A program made the position numbers and the translations under genes. Below are positions 29,977-38,200 of a DNA stretch of 42,295 bases, piece after piece. Under the pieces are notes generated by a model that saw only the letters and a program-made list of their open reading frames with translations, was not told the origin of the DNA and did not search any database. This stretch comes from a virus: positions 1 to 42,295 of the IMG/VR virus record IMGVR_UViG_3300042892_003210, one strand, 5' to 3'. Positions within the stretch are counted from its first letter, which is position 1. Every line of letters begins with the position of its first letter.

Positions 29977-30738
29977 ATGAAAATTATTAAATTCACAGAA
30001 TCTGTTAATGTATCAGAATCTCTTAAATATCATTTAGAGAATAATAAACCTATTACTGAAAATATATTCAGACCAGGTTCTGAAGCTTTCTATGAAGTAA
30101 TCAAAGAAGCTAGAGAACTATTTGATTTAGGTAGAGTTGATCTATGTGATGTAGATAAAGAATTATATGAATCAACTGATATTGGTAAGTTTGGAATGTT
30201 CAACGGTGAACTAGTTCCTTTAGATTTACCAATGGAATTTGTTGTTGAGACAAACCAACCAGCATTTTCTATACACGATGTAACACCTGATTTTAAATAT
30301 GATGTTATGGGTAAAATGGTTACAAATATTAAACCCTTATCTTGGGTTAAAAACGGAGAAGCGGCTTGTACTTCTTTTGAAGGAGAATTTGATGGTCAAC
30401 CTTGTAAGTGTAAATATGACGACGGTCAAGATGCTTATGTATTTGAGGCTAAATATCACAATAAAGAAGTTAAGTTAAACTATCCAATGCGTGGTGGTTC
30501 TAAGAAGTATCAAGTTTATGTTAAGAATCCTAAAACTGGTAAGGTTAAAAAGATAGCATTTGGTGATGTTCATGGTGGATTAACAGCTAAAGTTAGTAAT
30601 CCTAAAGCTAGAAAGTCATTTGCAGCAAGACATAACTGTGATATGAAGAAAGATAAAACTAAAGCAGGATATTGGGCTTGTAGAATAAACAAATATGGTC
30701 ACCTTTGGGGTGGTAAAACTTATCCTGGTTACTGGTAA
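29977..30738 (+). CDS. DUF5872-like protein with leader, probable virion protein
   Basis: A 253-residue protein. The N-terminus MKIIKFTESVN fits the leader pattern (F-T-E). The middle contains ESTDIGKFGMFNGELVPLDL, a stretch I associate with structural proteins of large T4-like phages. The last roughly 80 residues (KKYQVYVKNPKTGKVKKIAF, NPKARKSFAARHNCD, KTKAGYWACR) match the DUF5872-type basic domain common in such phages, with a Cys pair (HNCD and WACR) that may bind metal. Two further cysteines lie in QPCKCKYDDG. Molecular function unknown. Confidence 0.75.
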   Translation: MKIIKFTESVNVSESLKYHLENNKPITENIFRPGSEAFYEVIKEARELFDLGRVDLCDVDKELYESTDIGKFGMFNGELVPLDLPMEFVVETNQPAFSIHDVTPDFKYDVMGKMVTNIKPLSWVKNGEAACTSFEGEFDGQPCKCKYDDGQDAYVFEAKYHNKEVKLNYPMRGGSKKYQVYVKNPKTGKVKKIAFGDVHGGLTAKVSNPKARKSFAARHNCDMKKDKTKAGYWACRINKYGHLWGGKTYPGYW

Positions 30739-30740
30739 TT

Positions 30741-31277
30741 ATGAAACATTTAAAAACATATCAATTATTTGAATCTGCTATAACTGCCACTAGATTAGAG
30801 ATTCCCTATGAAACATATGCGAAAGATCCTAAAACCGGTTTATTAGATCCTAAAAATAAAATTTTTGGAAAGTCTAAGATTATTGATTATGCTGATAGAA
30901 AAATAGTTGTCTTTAATGTTAATGGAATTCATGTTCCATTTTATTTATCATCTGGACATGGTGGTAAAAAAGATGTAACTAGTGGAAAATGGTATCCATT
31001 TTTTGGAATATATGGACCAGATAGATGGTTAAATAAGTCATCCTCTAGTGATATTAATAATTATTATGGGGTAGATTTATTAAAACAAATTTCTCAATCA
31101 CTTGATAGTAAAATAGGTGATATTAGAAATGATAGTTCTATACCAAAAGTTTCACCGACTGGTACACATATAGATTTTATCAATAAAGATTTAACACCGG
31201 TTGAGAATGAAAGACCTGATACTAAGATTAAATTTGCTCAAAATTTAGAAAATTTAAAAAGAAAATTAGGTGTATGA
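30741..31277 (+). CDS. Unknown protein with strong capsid-targeting-like leader
   Basis: A 178-residue protein. The start MKHLKTYQLFESA is the closest match in the window to T4 MKTYQEFIAEA, sharing K-T-Y-Q-x-F and an L-F-E site. The body contains FYLSSGHGGKKDV, KWYPFFGIYGPDRW and YYGVDLLKQISQSLDSKIGD, which I recall as a conserved pattern in large phages without a known function. It starts 2 bases after the preceding stop and overlaps the next gene by 4 bases (ATGA). Confidence 0.72.
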   Translation: MKHLKTYQLFESAITATRLEIPYETYAKDPKTGLLDPKNKIFGKSKIIDYADRKIVVFNVNGIHVPFYLSSGHGGKKDVTSGKWYPFFGIYGPDRWLNKSSSSDINNYYGVDLLKQISQSLDSKIGDIRNDSSIPKVSPTGTHIDFINKDLTPVENERPDTKIKFAQNLENLKRKLGV

Positions 31278-31543
31278 CACTACCATTCCAAGAAACTAAA
31301 TTAAGTGATAATGAATTTATCAGAGTATTCAGTCAAGATACAGATTCTGGTGAATATATGTGGCATCGTGATAGAGAAGATAGAATAGTTGAATCTATTG
31401 TCGAGACCGATTGGATGATTCAAATAGATAATGAATTACCTAAAGAAATAAATGAGAAGGTATTTATACCAATGGGTGTTTATCATCGATTAATAAAAGG
31501 TACAAATGATTTGAAAATAAAATTAATAAAAAACCCATCTTAA
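31274..31543 (+). CDS. Small cupin-like phage protein
   Basis: An 89-residue protein with MWHRDREDRIVESI, then DWMIQIDNELP, then FIPMGVYHRLIKGTNDLKI. The spaced His residues (WHRD and YHR) and the short beta pattern suggest a minimal cupin fold. Small proteins with this layout are frequent in T4-like and jumbo phages, with no known role. Its ATG overlaps the previous stop (ATGA), so it is coupled. Its TAA lies in the loop of the downstream terminator. Confidence 0.68.
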   Translation: MTLPFQETKLSDNEFIRVFSQDTDSGEYMWHRDREDRIVESIVETDWMIQIDNELPKEINEKVFIPMGVYHRLIKGTNDLKIKLIKNPS

Positions 31544-31555
31544 AGATGGGTTTTT
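31529..31555. terminator. Bidirectional terminator overlapping a stop codon
   Basis: AAAAACCCATCT (31529-31540) pairs with AGATGGGTTTTT (31544-31555). The 3-base loop is the TAA stop codon of the upstream gene. It serves both the forward unit and the convergent SbcD-like gene ending at 31559. Confidence 0.87.
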
Positions 31556-31558
31556 GTT

Positions 31559-32683
31559 TTAGTCAGATTTGACTTTATAGTTTTCATTGTATATTCTAAT
31601 GACTTCATCAAATTCATTTACAATGCCTGATTTGAATTTATCATTATCATAAGATTGTTTTAGGATATACTCTTTAATATAATCCTCATATTCTAATTGA
31701 ACAGATATTTCCATTCCATTTTCATCAAATTCAATTTCATTAGATTCATTTACCTCTTCACCATCTACCAACTCTTTAGTAATATCATCAATATATTCTA
31801 CAGAAGAAAAATTACCTTTCTCTAACATTACTTCTAACTTTCTACGAAGCTTCCTATTATTGATTAAAAGGTTATTTGATATAGCTAAATCAATATAATC
31901 TTTAGTTCCTCTTAACTCATCTAATTTATCAATATCATCTTCATTAGTAACTCGAAATTTTCTAAAAACTGGAGAGTATGTGTTAGGTACAAAATCGATT
32001 TCATTAGTGTTTAAGTCGAGTATGGTGATGCCTTTTTGGTCTCCCATATCATTTCTATCCATTTGATAAGGCGACCCTATAAACGAAAAATTCTTGTTTG
32101 TTTGACGAATATGAATATGTCCAGAAAAGACGTGTTTATATTTACCAAAGTCATCTACATCAATCTTGTCAGCGTTTCTATGTGCTACTGAGTTTAAGTG
32201 CATTTTACAACCATTTAAGTCAGAGTGACAGAAAAGATAATCACCTGGATTTTCATTAATGTCTTTAATCATATTTAACCTTTTCTCAATCCAAGGCATA
32301 AGAACTAATTTTTGACCATTGGCTTCTATTATTGTTGTGTTTGTATAAACACTCACATTTTTAACGTGATTGAATAATCTAACTGAGTTAATATCATTTG
32401 ACCCTTTGTTCCATAAGTCATGGTTACCTACGATAATATGTAAAGGAAGTATCTGAGAAAGCTCTAGGAGTATCTTCTCTGCCTTATATGAAGCAATGAT
32501 AGGAATAGATGTTCTGTTGTCGTATAAGTCACCACAGTGAATAAGAATGTCACCTGGTTTAGCGTTTTCTTTGATGTAAGGAATAAAAGAGTTATAGAAG
32601 TAATCTTCCATCATATCTAACCACTTATCTAAGTTATTAAGATATACTCCAAAATGCCAATCTGTTGTTATAAAAACCTTCAT
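31559..32683 (-). CDS. SbcD/Mre11-type nuclease subunit (T4 gp47-like)
   Basis: A 374-residue calcineurin-like metallophosphoesterase. All metal motifs are present: D8-x-H10 (TTDWH), G51-D52 (CGDLYDNR), G86-N-H-D89, H153 (FCHSD), and G188-H-I-H191. Length is close to T4 gp47. Known role: with gp46/SbcC it forms the DNA-end-processing complex for recombination and replication. No gp46 partner lies in this window. The C-terminal acidic region (about 300-374) includes VDGEEVNESNEIEFDENG. It is an island of DNA metabolism among virion genes and lacks an exact TTAATATATA box, so it may be expressed earlier. Confidence 0.9.
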   Translation of the reverse strand: MKVFITTDWHFGVYLNNLDKWLDMMEDYFYNSFIPYIKENAKPGDILIHCGDLYDNRTSIPIIASYKAEKILLELSQILPLHIIVGNHDLWNKGSNDINSVRLFNHVKNVSVYTNTTIIEANGQKLVLMPWIEKRLNMIKDINENPGDYLFCHSDLNGCKMHLNSVAHRNADKIDVDDFGKYKHVFSGHIHIRQTNKNFSFIGSPYQMDRNDMGDQKGITILDLNTNEIDFVPNTYSPVFRKFRVTNEDDIDKLDELRGTKDYIDLAISNNLLINNRKLRRKLEVMLEKGNFSSVEYIDDITKELVDGEEVNESNEIEFDENGMEISVQLEYEDYIKEYILKQSYDNDKFKSGIVNEFDEVIRIYNENYKVKSD

Positions 32684-32710
32684 TAAAAAATCTTTTCTTT
32701 TTATATGAAA

Positions 32711-33058
32711 TTATTGTGATATTGTTTCTTTTCTTCTAGCTTCTCTAGCACATTTTTCACAACCACTTCCTGAGTATAAATGAGCATTTGGTGTTTGTTC
32801 AAACTCTCCGTGTGTTGGACATATTATTTTAACTTTGGTTCTACAGTTTTCATAGACTGTTAAGTCGTAGTTATATTTATAGTTATGTTTAATATTTGAT
32901 TTTTCAACAAAATTCTTATTTCTTTTATTTCTTCTATTAAGTGACTTTAATTCTTTTGATATAGCATTTTCTTTTGACTTGCAATTTTTATTACAAAATT
33001 TTCTATCTGGTCTACCCCAAACAATTTCTTTATTACAGTATCTATAATTACAGTCCAT
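32711..33058 (-). CDS. DUF723-like zinc-binding protein, possible homing-endonuclease relative
   Basis: A 115-residue protein with two zinc-type regions. The N-terminus has C3, C8, C22 and C26 (FCNKNCKSKE), a short zinc ribbon. Residues about 57-105 (HNYKYNYDLTVYENC, TKVKIICPTHGEFEQTPNAH, GSGCEKC) match the DUF723 pattern: C80, H83, C100, C103. In phages this module often accompanies free-standing endonuclease-like genes, but no catalytic domain is present here. It stands alone between SbcD and the tail tube gene. Confidence 0.75.
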   Translation of the reverse strand: MDCNYRYCNKEIVWGRPDRKFCNKNCKSKENAISKELKSLNRRNKRNKNFVEKSNIKHNYKYNYDLTVYENCRTKVKIICPTHGEFEQTPNAHLYSGSGCEKCAREARRKETISQ

Positions 33059-33136
33059 ATATTGTATTTATTAAAAAGTGGAAATGGCATTTTTCACAAC
33101 ATAATTTTTAAAATAGAGCTAAAGGAAGAAAGAACT

Positions 33137-33146
33137 AAAATATATA
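33137..33146 (+). promoter_or_regulatory. Candidate late promoter box for the tail tube gene
   Basis: AAAATATATA followed by C, two mismatches from TTAATATATA, 26 bases before the ATG at 33173. Confidence 0.4.
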
Positions 33147-33172
33147 CTTTATAAAAAATAATTAAAAAAAAT

Positions 33173-33793
33173 ATGCCATTACCACATTTTACCCAATTAA
33201 TTAATACAGGTTCACCTGGTGGTCCAGGTACATTACCTGATGAGGTAGTATACCTTAACTTGTTTGAGATTACCTTTGTATTACCTGTTATATTACAGGC
33301 ACAAGGAAGAAATCCTATTTTGCTTTTGCAAAATGCTTTAAAAATTGATATGAACTTAACTGAATTTGACGTTGCTATTAAAGAACAAAGGTTCAAGTAT
33401 TCAACTCGTCAGTTCTTAACAAGTCCAACTAAAACTGCTGGAGCGTTTAACATTACTTTTAACGTTAACGTAAACCAACAGGGTTCGATGGAAACTTGGA
33501 ATGCGTTGAAAGCTTGGTATGACTTAGTATTTAACTCACAAAATGGTTCACTTCACTATAAGAGTGATATCATTGGTACAGTTATCGTTAACCAACATGA
33601 TAAAAAAGGTGTTGTATTAAGACGTGTTACTTTCCAAAACGTTCAAATTAACAAATTAGCAGGTTACGCACTTGATTGGGCATCTGCAAACATTATGGAG
33701 AATCTTCAAGCTGACTTTATCTATGATTACTTCATTGATGAGTATATTGATAACAACTTTACTATTAATCCACCACTTATTTCTGGATACTAA
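33173..33793 (+). CDS. Tail tube protein (T4 gp19-like)
   Basis: A 206-residue protein with the layout of T4 gp19-type tube proteins: an early LNLFEITFVLP strand, a central NITFNVNVNQQGSMETWNAL helix region, AWYDLVFNSQNGS, then KKGVVLRRVTFQNVQINKL and a final strand with ADFIYDYF. Tube subunits stack as hexamers to form the inner channel of a contractile tail. Length is slightly above T4 gp19 (163 residues), with an extended C-terminus. A single-gene unit with an A-rich leader and no Shine-Dalgarno; two terminators follow. Confidence 0.83.
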   Translation: MPLPHFTQLINTGSPGGPGTLPDEVVYLNLFEITFVLPVILQAQGRNPILLLQNALKIDMNLTEFDVAIKEQRFKYSTRQFLTSPTKTAGAFNITFNVNVNQQGSMETWNALKAWYDLVFNSQNGSLHYKSDIIGTVIVNQHDKKGVVLRRVTFQNVQINKLAGYALDWASANIMENLQADFIYDYFIDEYIDNNFTINPPLISGY

Positions 33794-33814
33794 TAAGTAT
33801 AATAATATTAAAAT

Positions 33815-33844
33815 AAAAACCCATCAGATATCTGATGGGTTTTT
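33815..33844. terminator. Terminator after tail tube gene
   Basis: AAAAACCCATCAGAT at 33815-33829 is followed directly by its perfect inverse and a T tract. The innermost bases form the loop. Confidence 0.87.
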
Positions 33845-33865
33845 TTATGTATTATAGTAAACAAA

Positions 33866-33889
33866 AAACCCACTAAATTTAGTGGGTTT
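33866..33889. terminator. Second terminator, serving the convergent gp26 unit
   Basis: AAACCCACTAAA and TTTAGTGGGTTT form a perfect inverted repeat. It lies 7 bases beyond the stop at 33897 of the reverse gene, and the A run at 33863 becomes its T tract. The two adjacent terminators insulate the tube gene from the hub unit. Confidence 0.85.
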
Positions 33890-33896
33890 CTTTTTA

Positions 33897-34115
33897 TTAG
33901 AATTTTGGCATGTTATTAGTCATGTTAGATGCGTTTCTCATCATTGAGTTTGCATCAAAGTTTGGCATATTCTTTTGCTGTCCTTCCTCGTCTTTTTTCC
34001 TGTTATTATCTTCCTCTTCAACAATTTCATTTACAAGTTTGATGTTTTCTTCAAACATCCAGAAAGGCCATTCATCCATAGCCGCTTCCTGTGTGTGAAA
34101 GTGTTTTTGAAGCAT
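33897..34115 (-). CDS. Small protein after gp26-like gene, possible baseplate-assembly partner
   Basis: The start chosen is ATG at 34115 (MLQKHFHTQEAAMDEW), 4 bases after the stop of the gp26-like gene, giving 72 residues. The longer frame from 34220 would overlap that gene by 101 bases and is unlikely. The signature DEWPFWMFEENIKLVNEIV, then an acidic/basic stretch, is typical of short proteins following gp26-like genes in other myoviruses, where they act in baseplate or tail assembly. The C-terminus is Met/Asn-rich (MMRNASNMTNNMPKF). Confidence 0.65.
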   Translation of the reverse strand: MLQKHFHTQEAAMDEWPFWMFEENIKLVNEIVEEEDNNRKKDEEGQQKNMPNFDANSMMRNASNMTNNMPKF

Positions 34116-34119
34116 TAAT

Positions 34120-35058
34120 TTATTCTTTAATATATGCTTCAAAGGCATCGTGAATAACGAAAATACTTGACGCTCCGTTGGGAAATTGCATGTCTGTGTG
34201 GACCTCCTCACCACACGCACATTTCTTCTTCAATTCTTTGATACCAAAGGTCATTTTACCAACTGCTGCGTTTAAGAACTGAAATGAAATATCATCTATT
34301 TCTTCAAATTCTTTTAATTTAGCTTTAATTCCTTCATAAGTTATAGAAGTTCTTCCTGCTAACATAAAAGGAATGATTTTTAAGAACGATAAATTAGGTG
34401 TTCTTTTTTCATTACTTTCTTTTAGAATGTAATCTGTAAATGATTTTTGAAGTCCAATGTTTGGTGGGGTTAATTCAAATTCTCTACCGTTTATTGTACT
34501 GAAGTGATATGTTCTAGTTGACGCACTAAAATATCTTTCAAGTTTTTCATCAACTTCATGGAATGAGAAATGATCTCTTTTTAATTCCATTTGAACATCT
34601 TCACCACATGAACATTTTGAGTTCACTGTTAATGAATTTCCTTGTTGGAAAGTTAATTCTCTGATTAAGAAAACTAAGAATAATCTATCTTGGTCTTTAA
34701 CCTCAATATAAGATCCTACTTTACCATCAGGATATTTAACTCTTACACAAGATTGTAAAATATCATTCATCTTCTCAACAATATCGTAGAAATTATTATC
34801 ATCTACCATTGAGTAAGCTTGAATTTCTCTTACTTGTGCTGGTCTTACCATGAAAACAGTACCACTTGGATAAAAATCACCACAAGGTAACTCTTTAATG
34901 TCAAAGTTGAAAAACTGAAGATCAGTAGTTCTTGTGTTGTCGATTTTAGGTTGAGCTACAAAAGGAATATCATTATTCATAACATTTTTAGGATTATCCA
35001 AATCACCAAGGTGTTTTTTAAGATAATCTTCTTCACTCATTTCTTTATCTTTAGACAT
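34120..35058 (-). CDS. Baseplate hub protein (T4 gp26-like) with two CxCG motifs
   Basis: A 312-residue protein resembling the T4 gp26-type baseplate family: LPCGDFYPSGTVFMVRPAQV at about 57-76 (family pattern LPSxGxxYPxGxxVxVRPLT), then an all-helical middle. It carries two C-x-C-G motifs (C149/C151 and C280/C282) that could together bind one zinc. In T4 the protein belongs to the baseplate hub. It is larger than T4 gp26 (208 residues). It sits between the tail sheath and tube genes and shares a reverse unit with the small gene at 33897-34115. Confidence 0.75.
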   Translation of the reverse strand: MSKDKEMSEEDYLKKHLGDLDNPKNVMNNDIPFVAQPKIDNTRTTDLQFFNFDIKELPCGDFYPSGTVFMVRPAQVREIQAYSMVDDNNFYDIVEKMNDILQSCVRVKYPDGKVGSYIEVKDQDRLFLVFLIRELTFQQGNSLTVNSKCSCGEDVQMELKRDHFSFHEVDEKLERYFSASTRTYHFSTINGREFELTPPNIGLQKSFTDYILKESNEKRTPNLSFLKIIPFMLAGRTSITYEGIKAKLKEFEEIDDISFQFLNAAVGKMTFGIKELKKKCACGEEVHTDMQFPNGASSIFVIHDAFEAYIKE

Positions 35059-35080
35059 ATTTAATTTTATTATTTTTTAT

Positions 35081-35090
35081 TATATATTCA
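35081..35090 (-). promoter_or_regulatory. Candidate late promoter box TGAATATATA for the gp26-like unit
   Basis: One mismatch from TTAATATATA, 22 bases before the ATG at 35058. Confidence 0.45.
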
Positions 35091-35155
35091 TCAGTTTAGT
35101 TTCCCTATGAATATACTATGTTTATATAATAAAAAGTTAGAAAGTTTATTAAATA

Positions 35156-35187
35156 AAAAAAACCTCTAATTTCTTAGAGGTTTTTTT
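35156..35187. terminator. Terminator downstream of the tail sheath gene
   Basis: AAAAAAACCTCTA (35156-35168) pairs with TAGAGGTTTTTTT (35175-35187) around a 6-base loop. It lies 20 bases beyond the sheath stop and separates it from the gp26 promoter on the same strand. Confidence 0.88.
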
Positions 35188-35207
35188 AATATTAATTAAA
35201 GTATTTA

Positions 35208-38200
35208 TTATTGGAATCCACCTGCGTCGATTGCTCCAGTTCTTAATATAGTTACATTGTTTACAATGATACCCATACCTTTGATTGGTTCAACATAAGT
35301 ATCAAGAACACCAATTTGGTTATCAATGATTTCATTAGTGTTGTTTTCTTCATCCATTTTATTAAAGTAGTTGTATAAACCATTCTTACTTACATAAGTT
35401 TCACAGATAACGTCTGCTCTAAGTTTAATTTCTGCTCTAATATCAGGTGTATTAAATTTCCATTGGAAGTCTAATAACATTCTTGATAATTCTCTTTCAA
35501 GTTCAATAAGAACTTCTCTAACGTGTAAGTAAGAAAGAGCTGATTTGTAAAGTGTTTGAGCTGTATTTTCAGTCTCGATTACATTTCCTCTATTTCTCTT
35601 GAATACGATAGGATTCATTTGAGCTTGATTAATCCATTCGATGTCAGTTGATGTAAAGTCCATCTCAGTTGCTGTTATATTAGTAATTCTACCATTAGTA
35701 ACACCCGCTGCGATTGTCCAAGGAGTTGTTCCACTTACATTAGAAGTTTGTTTTCTCATATAAGTTGAAGCTACATAAGATGATGGTGGAACATCTACTG
35801 GTCTACCATTATCATTCACTGTCACATAAGGCATAAAGTAACCTACTGCTGTTGTTCCTGCTCCATCACCGAATGAGTAAAGGAATGCTGGAGAGCTTTC
35901 TGGGTCACCACCTTTAGAAACATACTCAAGTTGTAAAACACCTTCAGTATTTACGAAAGAGGGAGATGATGAATTCTTGAATGACTTCATTGAAGGCATA
36001 TTCAATATTCCAAGAGCATCTAATCTTTCTCCACAGATATCAACTAATTGTTGTTTAGATCTTTCAGTTAAACCAAGACCAAATGAGTCAATTAAATATC
36101 TGAAGTCAATTGCTTCTTTGTTAGTTACTGCTTTGAATAAAGGAGTTCCTTTAGCAACTAAGTTAAGTATAGAATTTTGTCTAGTTTCAGTACCATCAGG
36201 TAAAGAAGCTTGTCTAATTCTAAATCCTTTAAGAGAGATAGCTTTGTAAGTAGTTGCGTAATTATCAATTGAAGAATATCTTGTAGCTTGTAAATCACCA
36301 CTAAAGTTTGTAGTTGCGATTCTAGAGTCACAAGTAACTTCTACTAATGATGTATCACCAGCATATTGTTTCTTACTTAAAATTCTTGTAAGTTTTCTTG
36401 GAACTTCACCAACATTTAACAATGTTTCATCGTAGTATGCTGATAAGAAATCACCAACTTTAACTTCAGTGTATCTTGATCCATTAATAAGAATTTTATT
36501 AGGTACTTGAACATATCCTGTTGGAAGTTCAATTTCAACAGTTTGTTTGAAGTTAGATTTAGCAGATTGTATATAGAATGTATTATCCGCTTCTATATTA
36601 ACTCCTGAATTTCCACTGAACATTTCGTCATCCCAGAACGTAGCATTTAATAAACCATCGTTGTCTAAATACATTTTTAAGTAATGTGGAAGATTATAGT
36701 TATAAATTAAACTTACGTTCGTTAACTCTTCATATGCAACTTCTTCATTTACTTCATATGCGCGATATCCAGAGTATCCAAGATATGTTGCTCTAGTCAA
36801 TGGAGTAAAAGAATCATTTGTACCACTTATGTTAGTAAATGATCCAGCATTTAAAGTAGATCCTGGTATGATAATTTTTTCACCATATTGTAAGTCAAGA
36901 TCCGGTCCGTCAAATATAATAAAGTTATATCCAGATGTAGAATATGTTGCTGTTGTTGATGGTGTTCCACCTGAAGCTTCTCCATCTGCAAATATAATAT
37001 TATAAGTATCCCCACCATTTTCTATTTTATTTCCATAGAAATAATCTCCAGTGTTTATGATACCATCATAGAATCTTGAGTAGAATTTAGAATATCTACC
37101 TATAATACCCTCATTTGGTGTTGCAACAGTGTTTTTAGTTTGTGACGCTGAAGCTCCTAAGAAGAACTCATTATCTACAGTATATAATACAAACTCACCA
37201 TTTAATATATTAACTAATTTAGCATCTGATAATCCAGTGTTTAATATAAATGATTTGTTAGATGTTGATGAAGTTACAATGTTTGATATTGTCATTGTAG
37301 ATAAACTAGCTTTTTCACCACTTCCTCCTACAACACTTCCATCACTGTCTAAAAGTAAAGTCATTTGATTCTTATTAGGCGAATCAATTAAATCCACTAA
37401 TCTGTTAAACGCTTTGAATCTTCTATATTGTGCGTAATTGTTAGTAGAAGGTGCTGTGTTTGTGTTTTTAAATTCAATTTTAATTACTCCTGAATCAGGT
37501 GCACTTTGAGTTGCTATGAAATAATCATAAGCATTTGAATTTCCAAAAGTAAAATCAACAAATCCACCATAACCAATATTTACGGGAGTAATTGTAGTTA
37601 AGCTTTGAGCTATTGAACCACCTATCATTTTGAAATCAACATACCCTAAAACTATATCACTTGCAGCCACAGATGGTTTAGTTGGTAATCCAGTTGTAGC
37701 TCCTGTTAAGTTGTTAACAACTAATATTTCACCAGTTGAATCTAAAATAAATGTAGATACATAAGATGTTGTAACTCCAGTGTTTGGATAGTCAGTTGCA
37801 TCTATTAAAAGTGATGTGGTAGCTGAAAGAGGAACTTGTTTGTCACCTATTGTTGCAAATGCTCCATCTAATACATTATATGTAACTGATATAGATGCTG
37901 ATGCTGATGAAGTAGCACCTAACTCAACATTGTAAACATATCCTTCAGCAAAGAATGGTGTTCTGTTATTTGCGTTACCAACTATACCTGAACTTACTGG
38001 ACTTCCAAATGCGTGAGTGGTTCCAGATAGTGTTGAGTAACCGTACCCACCACCTAAAAGTGCTGTTACGTTACCTGGTAAGTCAAGAGGAACTGCTGTA
38101 ATCTCAATAGATTCAGCAATTTTTTCTTTATATGATAAAAATTCAATTTCAGCTTCATTGATACCAGCGATAGTTTGACCTACTAAGTCTAATCTACCAT

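Noticed and set aside
34116-34220. Programmed frameshift joining the gp26-like gene to the small downstream gene
   Set aside because: The downstream frame is +1 relative to the upstream gene, no clear slippery sequence or pause structure was seen, and an in-frame ATG lies 4 bases after the stop.
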